Positions 19,293-27,932 are shown, numbered from the stretch's first letter. The stretch is DNA of 49,781 nt from CAZKWG01 sp964615375 (GCA_964615375.1 CAZTOW010000064.1:1-49781); one strand, 5' to 3'. A program made the numbers and translations. The notes: generated by a model from the sequence alone, not told the origin.

Positions 19293-19423
19293 GTCCACAT
19301 CTCCGCGTAGGGTTGAGACTGCTGGGCTGCACCCCGAAGAAGCAGCCAGAGACGGCCCTTGCGCGGCGACGAGGATCGGATAAGATCCACTTGGTTGTAG
19401 GTCGTCGCACAGACACCTTCCCT

Positions 19424-19455
19424 CACCCCGTTCGAGCTGGAACTCGAACGGGGTG
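19424..19455. repeat. Strong hairpin, perfect 13-bp stem
   Basis: CACCCCGTTCGAG (19424-19436) pairs perfectly with CTCGAACGGGGTG (19443-19455) around a 6-nt loop. No T-tract follows on either strand. It lies between the pseudo-spacer target and the mini-CRISPR. On the minus strand the bases AGGGAAGG, five nucleotides, GTG and the codons CGA CGA follow it. Confidence 0.6.
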
Positions 19456-19529
19456 TCCGCATCTCCGAGGTGAGTGACGCCTTACCCGACCCCTGGTTCG
19501 GCGTCAAGAGAGATCTGATCTCCTCCTTA

Positions 19530-19552
19530 ACCACCACTGTCAGGGTAATGAA
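19530..19552 (-). promoter_or_regulatory. Predicted target of the mini-CRISPR pseudo-spacer with TTC PAM
   Basis: Read on the minus strand, TTC (19552-19550) is followed by ATTACCCTGACAGTGGTGGT. The pseudo-spacer begins ATTACGCTGACCGCGGTCGT. The two agree at 16 of 20 positions, with mismatches at 6, 12, 14 and 18. Positions 6, 12 and 18 are the bases flipped out of the crRNA-DNA duplex in type I Cascade. TTN is the reported type I-G PAM. The match covers CTGACA, a possible -35 element (17 bp before GATCAG). Partial pairing would allow binding without cleavage, that is, repression. Confidence 0.7.
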
Positions 19553-19679
19553 GATGCCGTGCCACATCACCCTCGCGCCTGCCCAACGAGACCACTGTGT
19601 GGCCCACCGCCTCTCCGTCCAACACGATGTTCTCCTCAGCTCCCGAGCGCGGCGATGAGGGTGCGGCTCGCCATGACCC

Positions 19680-19728
19680 CTCTCGCGTCGCCCTCCGCGG
19701 CCCTCGGCGCCCTCCGCGGTTAGATGCC
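19680..19728. repeat. REP-like intergenic repeat
   Basis: CCCTCCGCGG occurs twice 19 bp apart, separated by CCCTCGGCG, and is followed by TTAGATGCC. Short GC-rich units of this type are often dispersed between genes. Only one locus is visible here. Confidence 0.4.
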
Positions 19729-19828
19729 AGAGAAATCGAGGAATCTGGTTGCAGTCTCGGACCGACTGACATTTCGGGCCGGGCAACTTACTACCCCGGG
19801 CGATCAGCACATGACCTTGGAGGAGTTG

Positions 19829-19894
19829 AAACCGCCAAGGCGCCAAGGCCGCCAAGGAGGGCGTTCTCTTGGCGCTCTTTGCGTCTTGGCGGTT
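19829..19894. repeat. REP-like inverted repeat (CCGCCAAGG/CTTGGCGGT type)
   Basis: AACCGCCAAGGCGCCAAGG and GCCGCCAAGG on the left are mirrored by CTTGGCGC and CTTGGCGGTT on the right. This CCAAGG/CTTGGC pattern resembles dispersed intergenic repeats of many GC-rich bacteria. The rest of 19553-20022 shows no gene I can support. Confidence 0.5.
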
Positions 19895-20022
19895 CCCTCA
19901 CCTTCGCGGCCAGGTGTCACGTGCTGGTCAGCCGGAGTAGTACTGTGGAGGGCGCGGCAGGCTTATCGGCGACGCGCTCCATGGCGCCGCCATCCCGATG
20001 CCTCAGCCCCTCGCGGCCTGAT

Positions 20023-20607
20023 CTACTCGGCCCGGCAGCCCATCGCCCCGTCCGCGAGCGCCTGCCGGATCTCCCCGGCCAGCGGGTGAGCGTCCCCCAC
20101 CGACCCGCGCGCCGAGATCGCCGACACCAGATCCGAGGGCAGCCCAAGCTGCACCACCACCCGATCCCCGCCCTCCGCGGGCGTGTCCAGCGCCACGGTC
20201 AGCTCGCCCAGGGTCAGCGACAGGACGCCACCGTCCTCGGTCTTCATCACCACCGGACCGTCCAGCTCCAGGATCAGGTCCGTCCATGACCCCGCCGGCG
20301 CGGTCAGCGCCGGGCCGGTCGCCAGATCCACCCCCAGGCGAACCCGGCGCTCCTTGCCGTCCCGCGAGACCCACCGCCCGCCCTTCACCAGGAAGGACAC
20401 CCCGGAGGGCCGCCAGCCCTGCTGGAGTCCGCGCAGATCCGCGCAGTCCACCAGCTTGTGCGGACTGCCGTCGACGATGATGATCCAGGGGGTCGCGGGC
20501 CGAACCAGCCCCGGCGGCGGGATCACCACCGCGCCGCCCTCCCTCGCTCCCCCCGCCTTCGCGCCGCCAGTGAGTCCGATCAGGAGAGTCAGCAGCAGCG
20601 CGCGCAT
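20023..20607 (-). CDS. Secreted protein of unknown function
   Basis: This 194-aa protein has a signal peptide (MRALLLTLLIGLTGGAKAG), so it is exported. The ATG at 20607 has GAGGTG just upstream; a GTG two codons earlier (20613) is possible. The mature part has beta-rich stretches (PWIIIVDGSPHKLVDCADL, SFLVKGGRWVSRDGKERRVRL) and two Cys residues about 135 apart that could form a disulfide. I recognise no family. It is on the same strand as, and a few bases after, the DUF4423 regulator gene, so the two may be co-transcribed. Confidence 0.75.
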   Translation of the reverse strand: MRALLLTLLIGLTGGAKAGGAREGGAVVIPPPGLVRPATPWIIIVDGSPHKLVDCADLRGLQQGWRPSGVSFLVKGGRWVSRDGKERRVRLGVDLATGPALTAPAGSWTDLILELDGPVVMKTEDGGVLSLTLGELTVALDTPAEGGDRVVVQLGLPSDLVSAISARGSVGDAHPLAGEIRQALADGAMGCRAE

Positions 20608-20614
20608 GGTCACC

Positions 20615-22315
20615 TCAGGAGGAGTCAGGGAGTGGGAACGTGTACGGGCTCGCGTGAAGCAAGAAATGACCTACCTGATCCCCGGGCTCTTGTCGAGCAA
20701 GGGTATCGAGGAGGTCGAAGACCTCGGCCTGCACGAGCCGCAGCGCGCGCAGGACCTCGTCCGCCCGGCTGGCCGGGACGGAGACCAGACAGCCGTCGCA
20801 GATCACCCGGCCTTCGGGCGAGCTGAGCGCGCGTAGGGCGATCTCCCCACGGCGAAGAAACTGCTGCACGTAAACCTCGCTGCGCAGGTGCTCGGGTATG
20901 AAGAGGGCCGCGCCGGAAGGACGCAGGCGTCCCCCCTCATTCACCACCAGACCCAGGCGTCTCAGGCGCAGCAGCGCGCTCTCCGCCGACTCCACGGGGA
21001 TGGGAGGACAGAGGGCCCGGGCCAACCAGTCGGGATCGCCGCGAAAGCCAGCACAACCTGCCAGGGCGAGGATGGCCAGATGCTCCCAGCGCGTGAACAA
21101 GAGGAATCGCTCGCTGCTCTCCTCCAGCACCCCCGCGCCGGCGCGCAGCTCGGCCAGGCGCTCCAGCAGGCGCGCTCGCGTGTCGGAGCGCCGGACGTGC
21201 TGAAGCTCCAGCAGGAGACGCGCGGCCTCCGCCTCGACCGGGCTGAGCTTCAGCGCCGCGCCCAGCGGCACCGCCACGTTGACCGGCAGCTTGCGCTCCC
21301 CGCGCAATGCGGCAGCCATGTTGCTGGGGTTTGTGCCCAGCCGCTCCGCCAGATCGGTGATCGTCAGGTGACGGTTGCGCGCCAGCCGCGCCGCCACCGC
21401 GTCGCGCAGCCAGGAGATCGCGTCATCGTAGCGCAGCGGACTCATCGTCCCGGGTCCCGCGGGCGCGCGCTCCAGATACTCCAGGTCTGTCGCCGATCCA
21501 TCTCCCTCCACCACCTGGGAGAGCGGCTGAACCTGCGCGCCCACCCACATCACCTGTCGCGGTCCACGGTCGCCGGCCTCCAGGACAGGGGCCAGGGCAC
21601 GCTCCAGGGCCGCGCGCAGATGTCCCCGGAACATCGCCCAGCAGCGACCAGACACGGTCGCGGTCAACCCCAGGGTCTCCGCCTCCTCCCGGCCGAGGCG
21701 CGGGATGGACCAGGCCAGACGACGCAACCCGAGCGCGTGCAGGCGTTGGCCCAGGGGGTCGCGGGCCTCGGGCAGCCAGCGCAGCGGACACGGCGAGGGC
21801 ACGGACCCGCCGCCTTGGAGCGCCCGGCGGACGATGCGCGTCCCCGGGGTCGGGCGCATCAACGCCGAGAGCGACGACAGCCGATCAGGCAGCGCCGAGC
21901 GCCAGCGCATCACGGGCAGCGCGTAGCGGATGGCCTCCACCACCGCGTGAGGGATGGGCGAGGCCGTCAGCGCCAGCCCGCGCGCCAGGAGCTCTCGCTG
22001 CCGCTCCCGGCTCGCATGGATGGCCTCGATCAACGCATGCGCCTCGCCCGAGCTCGTGGCGTTGGAGAGGCGCGCCAGCAGGAGCAGGTGCGCCGACCCG
22101 TGCATGTCCAGGCGCGCCGCCATTCCCAACCCCGGAGCCAGATCCAACGACAGGCGGCGACTGCCTGAGAGCAGATTCGAGAGATGGGCCTGCGACAACC
22201 CCGCCACCGCGACCAGCTCTGCGAGCGCCAGGGGGTCGCCGCTCGCGGTGCGCTCAGCCACCAGCTCGCGCAACCAGGCCCGGAGGTCGAGGGAGTCGAA
22301 GATGTCCGTGCTCAT
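20615..22315 (-). CDS. Tandem-HTH regulator of the DUF4423/TIGR02147 type
   Basis: This 566-aa protein begins MSTDIFDSLDLRAWLREL after AGGAGG. It has two XRE-like helix-turn-helix units: residues about 8-85 (LAELVAVAGLSQAHLSNLLS) and about 320-400 (ITDLAERLGTNPSNMAAALR), each followed by a Leu/Ala-rich helical region. The C-terminal half (WEHLAILALAGCAGF to LLHASPYTFPLPD) matches the DUF4423 module of the TIGR02147 family, which is common in predatory and myxobacteria-like lineages and is thought to be regulatory. Most family members have one HTH; the internal duplication is unusual. It is divergent from the CotH-like gene across 165 bp and may control it. Confidence 0.75.
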   Translation of the reverse strand: MSTDIFDSLDLRAWLRELVAERTASGDPLALAELVAVAGLSQAHLSNLLSGSRRLSLDLAPGLGMAARLDMHGSAHLLLLARLSNATSSGEAHALIEAIHASRERQRELLARGLALTASPIPHAVVEAIRYALPVMRWRSALPDRLSSLSALMRPTPGTRIVRRALQGGGSVPSPCPLRWLPEARDPLGQRLHALGLRRLAWSIPRLGREEAETLGLTATVSGRCWAMFRGHLRAALERALAPVLEAGDRGPRQVMWVGAQVQPLSQVVEGDGSATDLEYLERAPAGPGTMSPLRYDDAISWLRDAVAARLARNRHLTITDLAERLGTNPSNMAAALRGERKLPVNVAVPLGAALKLSPVEAEAARLLLELQHVRRSDTRARLLERLAELRAGAGVLEESSERFLLFTRWEHLAILALAGCAGFRGDPDWLARALCPPIPVESAESALLRLRRLGLVVNEGGRLRPSGAALFIPEHLRSEVYVQQFLRRGEIALRALSSPEGRVICDGCLVSVPASRADEVLRALRLVQAEVFDLLDTLARQEPGDQVGHFLLHASPYTFPLPDSS

Positions 22316-22480
22316 GCGCCTCCTGAACGGGATGCCGGGCTCGGCCATCTTAGCGGAGTCCGCTTTGCGCGCCCGGACTCCAGCGGTGGTTGGTGTTCAT
22401 CCTGAAAACACTCCCACCACCACCACCCCCGAGCTCCGCCCGGTGTAAGCTGCGATCTCGCCGCCATCCCCGGAGCGCCC

Positions 22481-25400
22481 GTGCCCCTGCTCATCGCCCT
22501 GCTGCCGCTCGCCCTCGCTGGCTCCGGGCCGGAGTACAGCCACACCCGCGGTCTCTATGACGCGGCCTTCGACCTGGAGATCACGCCGTCGGAGGAGGGC
22601 GCCAGCGTCTATGTGAGCCTGGACGCGCTGGAGCCCACCGAGCTCTACAGCGCCCCCATCTCCATCGACAGCACCACCATCGTCCGCGCGGTGGAGGTCT
22701 ACGCCGACGGCACCGAGAGCGAGATCAAGACCCACACCTTCCTGTTCCTGTCGGACGTCATCGAGCAGGCCGACATGGACCAGGACATCGTCGACGACCC
22801 GACCTATGGCCCCATCCTGCTGGACACGCTGGCCACCCTCCCCTCCATCTCCATCGTCGCCAGCAACGTGGACTTCACGGAGAAGGAGGTCTCGCTCGAG
22901 TGGATCGACCCCGACGGGGACGACGATCAGGTGAGCTGCGGGGCCCGCCGCGTGGGCGGCCACAGCGTGGTCTACCCGAAGAACAGCATCCGCCTCACCT
23001 TCCGATCCGACTACGGCACGCCGAAGTGGGAGATCGATCTGTACGGGGACGCCTACACCGGCGTCGAGCCCGCCGATGAGCACGACATGCTCACGCTGCG
23101 CGGCGGCAACCACGACACGCCCTTCTACCTCGGCTCCCGCGGACAGTACCTGCGCAACTTCTGGATGGACGAGAGCCAGCTGGAGCAGGACCAGCTCGCC
23201 CCGCACGGGCGCTTCGCCCACCTCTACATCGACGGCAAGTACACCGGGCTCTACCACGTCCGCGAGCGCATGAACGCCGCGTTCATGGCCGAGTACCTGG
23301 GCGGCGAGGAGGAGGACTACGAGGCCGTCAACGGCGGCACGGCCTTCGACGGCTCCGGCGCGGCCTGGGCTACGGTCATGGCCAACGCGGGCGACTGGGA
23401 GGAGCTGACCCGCTGGATCGACATGGAGAACTTCCTGGACTACATGGTCCTGAACTTCTACGCGGGCAACGCCTGGGACTGGGCTTACTACCACAACTGG
23501 ATCGCCGCCGGCCCCACGGAGGCCGACCAGGGCGGCTTCAAGTTCCACAGCTCCGACTCCGACATCTGTCTGTACTATGACTACACGGTCAACATCCTGA
23601 CCAACCCGGGCCCCTCCTACGTGTTCTACTACCTCCTGCTGGAGGGGCACCCGGACTTCCAGGTCGCGCTGATGGACGCCATCCACCGCAACCTGGAGGG
23701 CGACGGCCCGCTGAACACCGAGAACGCCACCGCCCGCTACGAGCGCCTGGCCGCCCTCGTCGAAGACGCCGTCGTCGCCGAGTCTGCACGATGGAACGGC
23801 GACGCCTGGAACCAGAGCGTGTGGGAGACCGAGCGGGACAACCTGCTGACCAACTGGTTCCCCTACCGATCCGACGAGATGGTCCGCCAGGTGCAGGAGG
23901 CGGGCTGGTACCCGCTCCCCGCACCTGAATTCGACGCCGAGGAGGGCGTCTACCCCTCCGGGACCACCGTGAGCGTGACCGTCCCCGCGGGGGAGGACGC
24001 CGAGCTCTGGCTGCGCCTGGACGGCGAGGATCCGCGCCTTCCCGGCGGCGAGATCGCGCCCGAGGCCCTCGGCCCCGACGCCGCGCAGAGCTTCACGCTC
24101 GAGCACAGCGCCCTTGTCCGCGCCCGGATCCGAACCGACGAGAGCTGGGGCCCGCTGGAGGAGCGCCTGCTGGAGCTCGACGAGACGCCGCCCATCGTGC
24201 TCAACGAGTGGAACGCGGTGGAGGACGGCCACACGCTGGACGAGGGCGACGCCGACGGAGAGGGCGCGGACCTGGCCCTGGGCGTGCAGGACGGCAACGG
24301 CGGGGACTGGCTAGAATTGTTAGTATTGGAGGACCACCTGGACCTGCGCGGCTGGCGGCTGACGATGGAGGATCGCGGCGGCGTCCGGGGCGAGCTCACG
24401 TTCACCGACGCGGAGGTGCTGGCCGACCTGCGCTCCGGCACCCTGATCACGCTGGCCGAGGATCTGCCCGAGGACACCAGCTACGACCCCGAGCGCGGCG
24501 ACTGGCGCTTCCACCTGCGGGCTGGCGCGGACGGATCGGGCGAGGTCGTGAGCGCCGCGGACTTCGACGTGACGCACCGCGACTGGCGACTCAGCGTCTG
24601 GGACACGGAGGGCTGGCTGCGCTTCGGGCCCGCCGGCGAGACCGTGGTGCCCGACCGCGGGATCAGCTCGGACGAGGTCGGCCTGCTGGCCCGCGACCCC
24701 GGAGAGGACCTGCGTCGAGACGATCCATTCTACACGGACGGAAACCAGTCCACCTACGGCTACCCGAACCGCTGGGAGGGCGGCGAGCAGGATCTGTCCA
24801 CGCTGCGCGCCGTCATCGCCGACGACGATCCGCCTCTGGACACCGGCCCCTGGGAGAGCGCCACCCCCAGCGAGGGCGAGGGCGAGGGCGAGGGCGAGGA
24901 CACCGTCCTGGACAGCGCACCGCAGACCCCCGAGGAGACCGGCGCCCCCAAGCCAACCGGCTGCGCCTGCGACAGCGAGGGTTCTGGCGGCCCTGGCCCC
25001 GGCCTCGCCCTCGCCCTGGTCGCCGCCCTCGCCCTGCGCCGCCGCCCCCTGGGCCTCGGCCTGCTCGGCCTCGCCGGCTGCACGCCCATCGAGAAGACCC
25101 CTGCTGAGTCCGACCCTCCCGACGAGACGGCCGCCCAACACAGCGACAGCACCCCCGGGCCGGACAGCGCCGAGACGGCCGACACCGCCGACACCGCCGA
25201 CGCCGCCTGCCAGCTGGACGCGGACGGCGACGGCTACGGCGACCCGCTCACCGCGGCCCCCTGCTGGCGCGGCGTCGCCGACGCCACCGACTGCGACGAC
25301 CGCGAGTACGACGTCCACCCAGGCGCCGACGAGCTCTGCGACGACATCGACCAGGACTGCGACGGCTCCGTGGATGAGGACCCCATCGACGGCCTGCCTT

Positions 25401-26269
25401 TCTACGCCGACACGGACGGGGACGGCTACGGCGACGCCTCCGGCGCGGTGCTGGCCTGCTCGGTCTACGACGGGGCCGCGCTCGTGGGCGGGGACTGCGA
25501 CGAGGCCGACCCCGAGATCAACCCCGGCGCCGACGAGCTCTGCGACGACATCGACCAGGACTGCGACGGCGTGGCCACCGACGCGCTCGGCTCCAGCGCC
25601 GCCTGCGCCGCCTCGAGCTGCCTGGAGATCGCCGAAGCCGGCGGCGCGAGCTCCGGCCCGAGCTGGATCACCCTCCCCAGCGGTGACACCATCGAGCTCT
25701 GGTGCGACCAGGACACCGACGGCGGCGGCTGGACGCTCGGCTTTCTGCGCAACTCGGCGGGGGACACGAGCCAGGGCGACTTCGGCAGCGGCTACGAGGG
25801 CACCGACGGCCTCGCCAGCTCGCCGGAGGAGGCCAGCGCGTCCTCCAGCGCGATCATGGCCTGGATCGATCTGAACGACTTCGAGTACACCGAGCTCACC
25901 CTGTCTGCGTACTCCAACGGTGACCAGACCTACCTGTCCGACGCCATCCCCCAGGAAGAGCTGCGCATCGACTTCGGGCAGGACGGCTACTACCTCTTCG
26001 GCGGCGACACGGGCTACTACTGGTGCGGCGGCGACGCCTCCTACACCGACACCGGGATCGGCGCGACGGACAACCCTCCCGGCGCCCCGCCCGACTGCAA
26101 GGCCCACGGGTCCCTGGGCTCCGGGTGGGACTTCTCCGAGAGCACCTCGGGCAACGCCGGCCTCACCCTCTGCGGCGGCGACGGCAGCAGCTTCCTGGCG
26201 GCGAGCTGGGGCGGAAGCTGGACCTGGTACGGCACCGCGGGCGGGGCGCAGGCCATCTGGGTGCGGTAA
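22481..26269 (+). CDS. CotH-kinase-like surface protein fused to a MopE/fibrinogen-like lipoprotein
   Basis: One 1262-aa frame starts at GTG (GGAG 6 nt upstream). Part 1: a signal peptide (LLIALLPLALAGS), a chitobiase/FN3-like piece, a CotH-kinase-like domain (YIDGKYTGLYHVRERMNA near residue 250), a lamin-tail-like domain (about 570-750), an acidic EGEGEGE linker, and a MYXO-CTERM-like tail with CAC, a Leu/Ala membrane stretch and RRR (about 828-857). Part 2 continues at once with a lipoprotein signal whose lipobox is LAGC (Cys 867), two MopE metal-binding repeats (CDDIDQDCDG) and a fibrinogen-like C-terminus (ELWCDQDTDGGGWTL). The order suggests two exported proteins joined in frame. A stretch at 24310-24331 has AT-rich codons. 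The product is probably cell-surface. Confidence 0.8.
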   Translation: MPLLIALLPLALAGSGPEYSHTRGLYDAAFDLEITPSEEGASVYVSLDALEPTELYSAPISIDSTTIVRAVEVYADGTESEIKTHTFLFLSDVIEQADMDQDIVDDPTYGPILLDTLATLPSISIVASNVDFTEKEVSLEWIDPDGDDDQVSCGARRVGGHSVVYPKNSIRLTFRSDYGTPKWEIDLYGDAYTGVEPADEHDMLTLRGGNHDTPFYLGSRGQYLRNFWMDESQLEQDQLAPHGRFAHLYIDGKYTGLYHVRERMNAAFMAEYLGGEEEDYEAVNGGTAFDGSGAAWATVMANAGDWEELTRWIDMENFLDYMVLNFYAGNAWDWAYYHNWIAAGPTEADQGGFKFHSSDSDICLYYDYTVNILTNPGPSYVFYYLLLEGHPDFQVALMDAIHRNLEGDGPLNTENATARYERLAALVEDAVVAESARWNGDAWNQSVWETERDNLLTNWFPYRSDEMVRQVQEAGWYPLPAPEFDAEEGVYPSGTTVSVTVPAGEDAELWLRLDGEDPRLPGGEIAPEALGPDAAQSFTLEHSALVRARIRTDESWGPLEERLLELDETPPIVLNEWNAVEDGHTLDEGDADGEGADLALGVQDGNGGDWLELLVLEDHLDLRGWRLTMEDRGGVRGELTFTDAEVLADLRSGTLITLAEDLPEDTSYDPERGDWRFHLRAGADGSGEVVSAADFDVTHRDWRLSVWDTEGWLRFGPAGETVVPDRGISSDEVGLLARDPGEDLRRDDPFYTDGNQSTYGYPNRWEGGEQDLSTLRAVIADDDPPLDTGPWESATPSEGEGEGEGEDTVLDSAPQTPEETGAPKPTGCACDSEGSGGPGPGLALALVAALALRRRPLGLGLLGLAGCTPIEKTPAESDPPDETAAQHSDSTPGPDSAETADTADTADAACQLDADGDGYGDPLTAAPCWRGVADATDCDDREYDVHPGADELCDDIDQDCDGSVDEDPIDGLPFYADTDGDGYGDASGAVLACSVYDGAALVGGDCDEADPEINPGADELCDDIDQDCDGVATDALGSSAACAASSCLEIAEAGGASSGPSWITLPSGDTIELWCDQDTDGGGWTLGFLRNSAGDTSQGDFGSGYEGTDGLASSPEEASASSSAIMAWIDLNDFEYTELTLSAYSNGDQTYLSDAIPQEELRIDFGQDGYYLFGGDTGYYWCGGDASYTDTGIGATDNPPGAPPDCKAHGSLGSGWDFSESTSGNAGLTLCGGDGSSFLAASWGGSWTWYGTAGGAQAIWVR

Positions 26270-26277
26270 GCAGCGCC

Positions 26278-27489
26278 ATGCTCGACGCCTCCGCCGCCCG
26301 CGCCCGCCTCCAGGAGATCCACGCCGTCCTCGCGCCCCTGCGCGAGGTCTGGGCCCCCGCGCCCTTCCGCGCCATCCCCGCGCCCTGGGAGGCGGCCCAC
26401 CCCCAGCTCGCCGCCTGGGCCCGCGCGCGCAGCGCCGAGGAGATCGACCTGCTGGAGGACGATCTGGTGCGCCTCCAGGCCCGGCCCGACCTGCCCGCGC
26501 CGCTGGGCGACTGGATCCGCGCCTGCGCCGCGCTCTCCGACCTGCCGGCCTGGCCCCACCCGCCCCAGCAGGCCCCGCCCCAGCTCTCCATGAGCGTGCG
26601 GAAGAGCGCGCAGATCGACCGCTTCCTGGGCGTGGTGCTCCCCCGCCTGCCCTCTGGCGAGCCCCTGCTGGACTGGTGCGCGGGCAAGGGGCACCTGGGT
26701 CGCGCGCTGTCCCTGCGATCCGGGCGGCGGGTGCGGGCGCTGGAGCGGGACGCCGAGTTGTGCCGGTCGGGCGCGGCGCTCGCTGAAGAACAGCCCGGCG
26801 CTTCTCTCCAGTTCGTGACCGGGGACGCGCTCTGCCCGGAGGGGCAGGCGGCCCTGGACGGGGCGGCGGGGGCGCTGGCCCTGCACGCCTGCGGGGGGCT
26901 CACCGACGCGCTCATCGAGGCCGCCGTCGCCCACGACACCCCCTGGCTCGCCCTCGCCCCCTGCTGCTACTGGCGGGTGATATGCGAGCGATACAGCCCC
27001 CGCTCGGCCGCCGCGAAGGGCGCGGATCTCGACCTCGACCGCGCGCTGCTCCGCCTGGCCTGCAACGAGGAGCGCACCGGCTCCCCGCGCTCCCGGGCCG
27101 AGCGCCGCCGCCACATGGCCTGGCGGCTCGCCCTCTCGCTGCTGCAGCAGGAGGCCACCGGCGGCGCCGAGCCCGAGCCGCTCCCCGACGGCGTGCGCGA
27201 GCTGCTGACCCTCCCCTTCGCCGAGTTCTGCGCCCGCGCCGCCGCCGAGCTCGGCGTGCCGCTCCCCGCCCGCTGGGACGCCGATCGCGCGCTGGACCGG
27301 GGCTGGGAGCGCGCCCGTCTGGTCCGCGGCCTCGGGCTGGTCCGCGCCCCCTTCCGCCGCCCGCTGGAGCTCTGGCTGGCGCTGGACCGGGCCTGCCGCC
27401 TCGCCGAGCGCGGCTACGCCCTCCAGATCGGGACCTTCTGCGCCCCCGAGCAGAGCCCGCGCAACCTCCTGCTCCTGGCCCGGCGTTAG
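26278..27489 (+). CDS. SAM-dependent methyltransferase, GSTCD/METTL25-like
   Basis: This 403-aa protein has a class I methyltransferase core starting near residue 130. DWCAGKGHLGRAL is the SAM-binding glycine loop, ALERDAELC the acidic residue after strand 2, and LHACGGLTDALIEAA with APCCYWRV resembles the HACG/PCC motifs of the METTL25/GSTCD group of RNA or protein methyltransferases. The N-terminal 120 residues are helical and not recognised. The ATG is 6 bp after the stop of the CotH-like gene. The substrate is not known. Confidence 0.8.
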   Translation: MLDASAARARLQEIHAVLAPLREVWAPAPFRAIPAPWEAAHPQLAAWARARSAEEIDLLEDDLVRLQARPDLPAPLGDWIRACAALSDLPAWPHPPQQAPPQLSMSVRKSAQIDRFLGVVLPRLPSGEPLLDWCAGKGHLGRALSLRSGRRVRALERDAELCRSGAALAEEQPGASLQFVTGDALCPEGQAALDGAAGALALHACGGLTDALIEAAVAHDTPWLALAPCCYWRVICERYSPRSAAAKGADLDLDRALLRLACNEERTGSPRSRAERRRHMAWRLALSLLQQEATGGAEPEPLPDGVRELLTLPFAEFCARAAAELGVPLPARWDADRALDRGWERARLVRGLGLVRAPFRRPLELWLALDRACRLAERGYALQIGTFCAPEQSPRNLLLLARR

Positions 27490-27758
27490 CGCTCGAATTC
27501 CATCGACATCAGCACCACGCGGTCGCCGGCCCGGGTCTGGTGGATCTGGCCCGCGTCCAGCCCCAGCTCGAGCAGCCGGTGGGCCAGGAGCTCGGCGAAG
27601 TCGTCCCAGAGCGGACCCTGGGGCACGCGCAGAGAGATCCCCGCCAGCTTTCCCGAGCGATGTCGGGCGTAGCTGTGGACGCGCCAGGCCACGTCGTCCA
27701 CCTCAGTGCGGACGCGGGCGTCGAAGGGCGGCTCGCGGGACTCCACCTGAACCTCCAC
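27486..27758 (-). CDS. Small protein of unknown function
   Basis: This encodes 90 aa from a GTG at 27758 preceded by GGAGG (8-nt spacing); an ATG at 27905 would add 49 low-complexity residues. The compact sequence (VDDVAWRVHSYARHRSGKL, ISLRVPQGPLWDDFAELLAH, GDRVVLMSMEFER) looks like a single alpha/beta domain. I recognise no family. Its stop overlaps the convergent methyltransferase stop by 3 bp. Confidence 0.6.
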   Translation of the reverse strand: MEVQVESREPPFDARVRTEVDDVAWRVHSYARHRSGKLAGISLRVPQGPLWDDFAELLAHRLLELGLDAGQIHQTRAGDRVVLMSMEFER

Positions 27759-27892
27759 GGAGGGTTCCTCCGCGGAGGGTCGTTGCAAGGGCTGTGCCAC
27801 ACCGCCCGCGGGGCCCCTGCCGGGCCGCTCGCCTGTCCAGGGGGCCCTTTCTCCGCTCGCGCGCCCGATCTCCGGGGGCCATCTGACACAGG

Positions 27893-27916
27893 GGGGTGTG
27901 CGCATGCTCACACCCC
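27893..27916. promoter_or_regulatory. Perfect 8-bp palindromic operator candidate upstream of the NtrC-like gene
   Basis: GGGGTGTG (27893-27900) and CACACCCC (27909-27916) are exact inverted arms around CGCATGCT, which itself contains GCATGC. It lies 60-80 bp before the response-regulator start and could also serve the divergent small gene. Confidence 0.45.
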
Positions 27917-27932
27917 GCCCGGCCCGCTGGCC

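Noticed and set aside
18867..19310. 147-codon plus-strand frame across the region upstream of csb1
   Set aside because: It runs through both degenerate repeats and their hairpins, has no family resemblance and no ribosome-binding site. Its LQWGAQGSTG segment is just the translated repeat-like motif.
19424..19455. tRNA T-arm-like sequence (GTTCGAG within a GC stem)
   Set aside because: No acceptor, D or anticodon arm can be drawn around it; it is a simple 13-bp hairpin.
19289..19855. 188-codon minus-strand frame covering the pseudo-spacer target
   Set aside because: Composition is mixed and low-complexity, it crosses two REP-like repeats and the 13-bp hairpin, and no domain is visible. I kept only the hairpins and the target as features.
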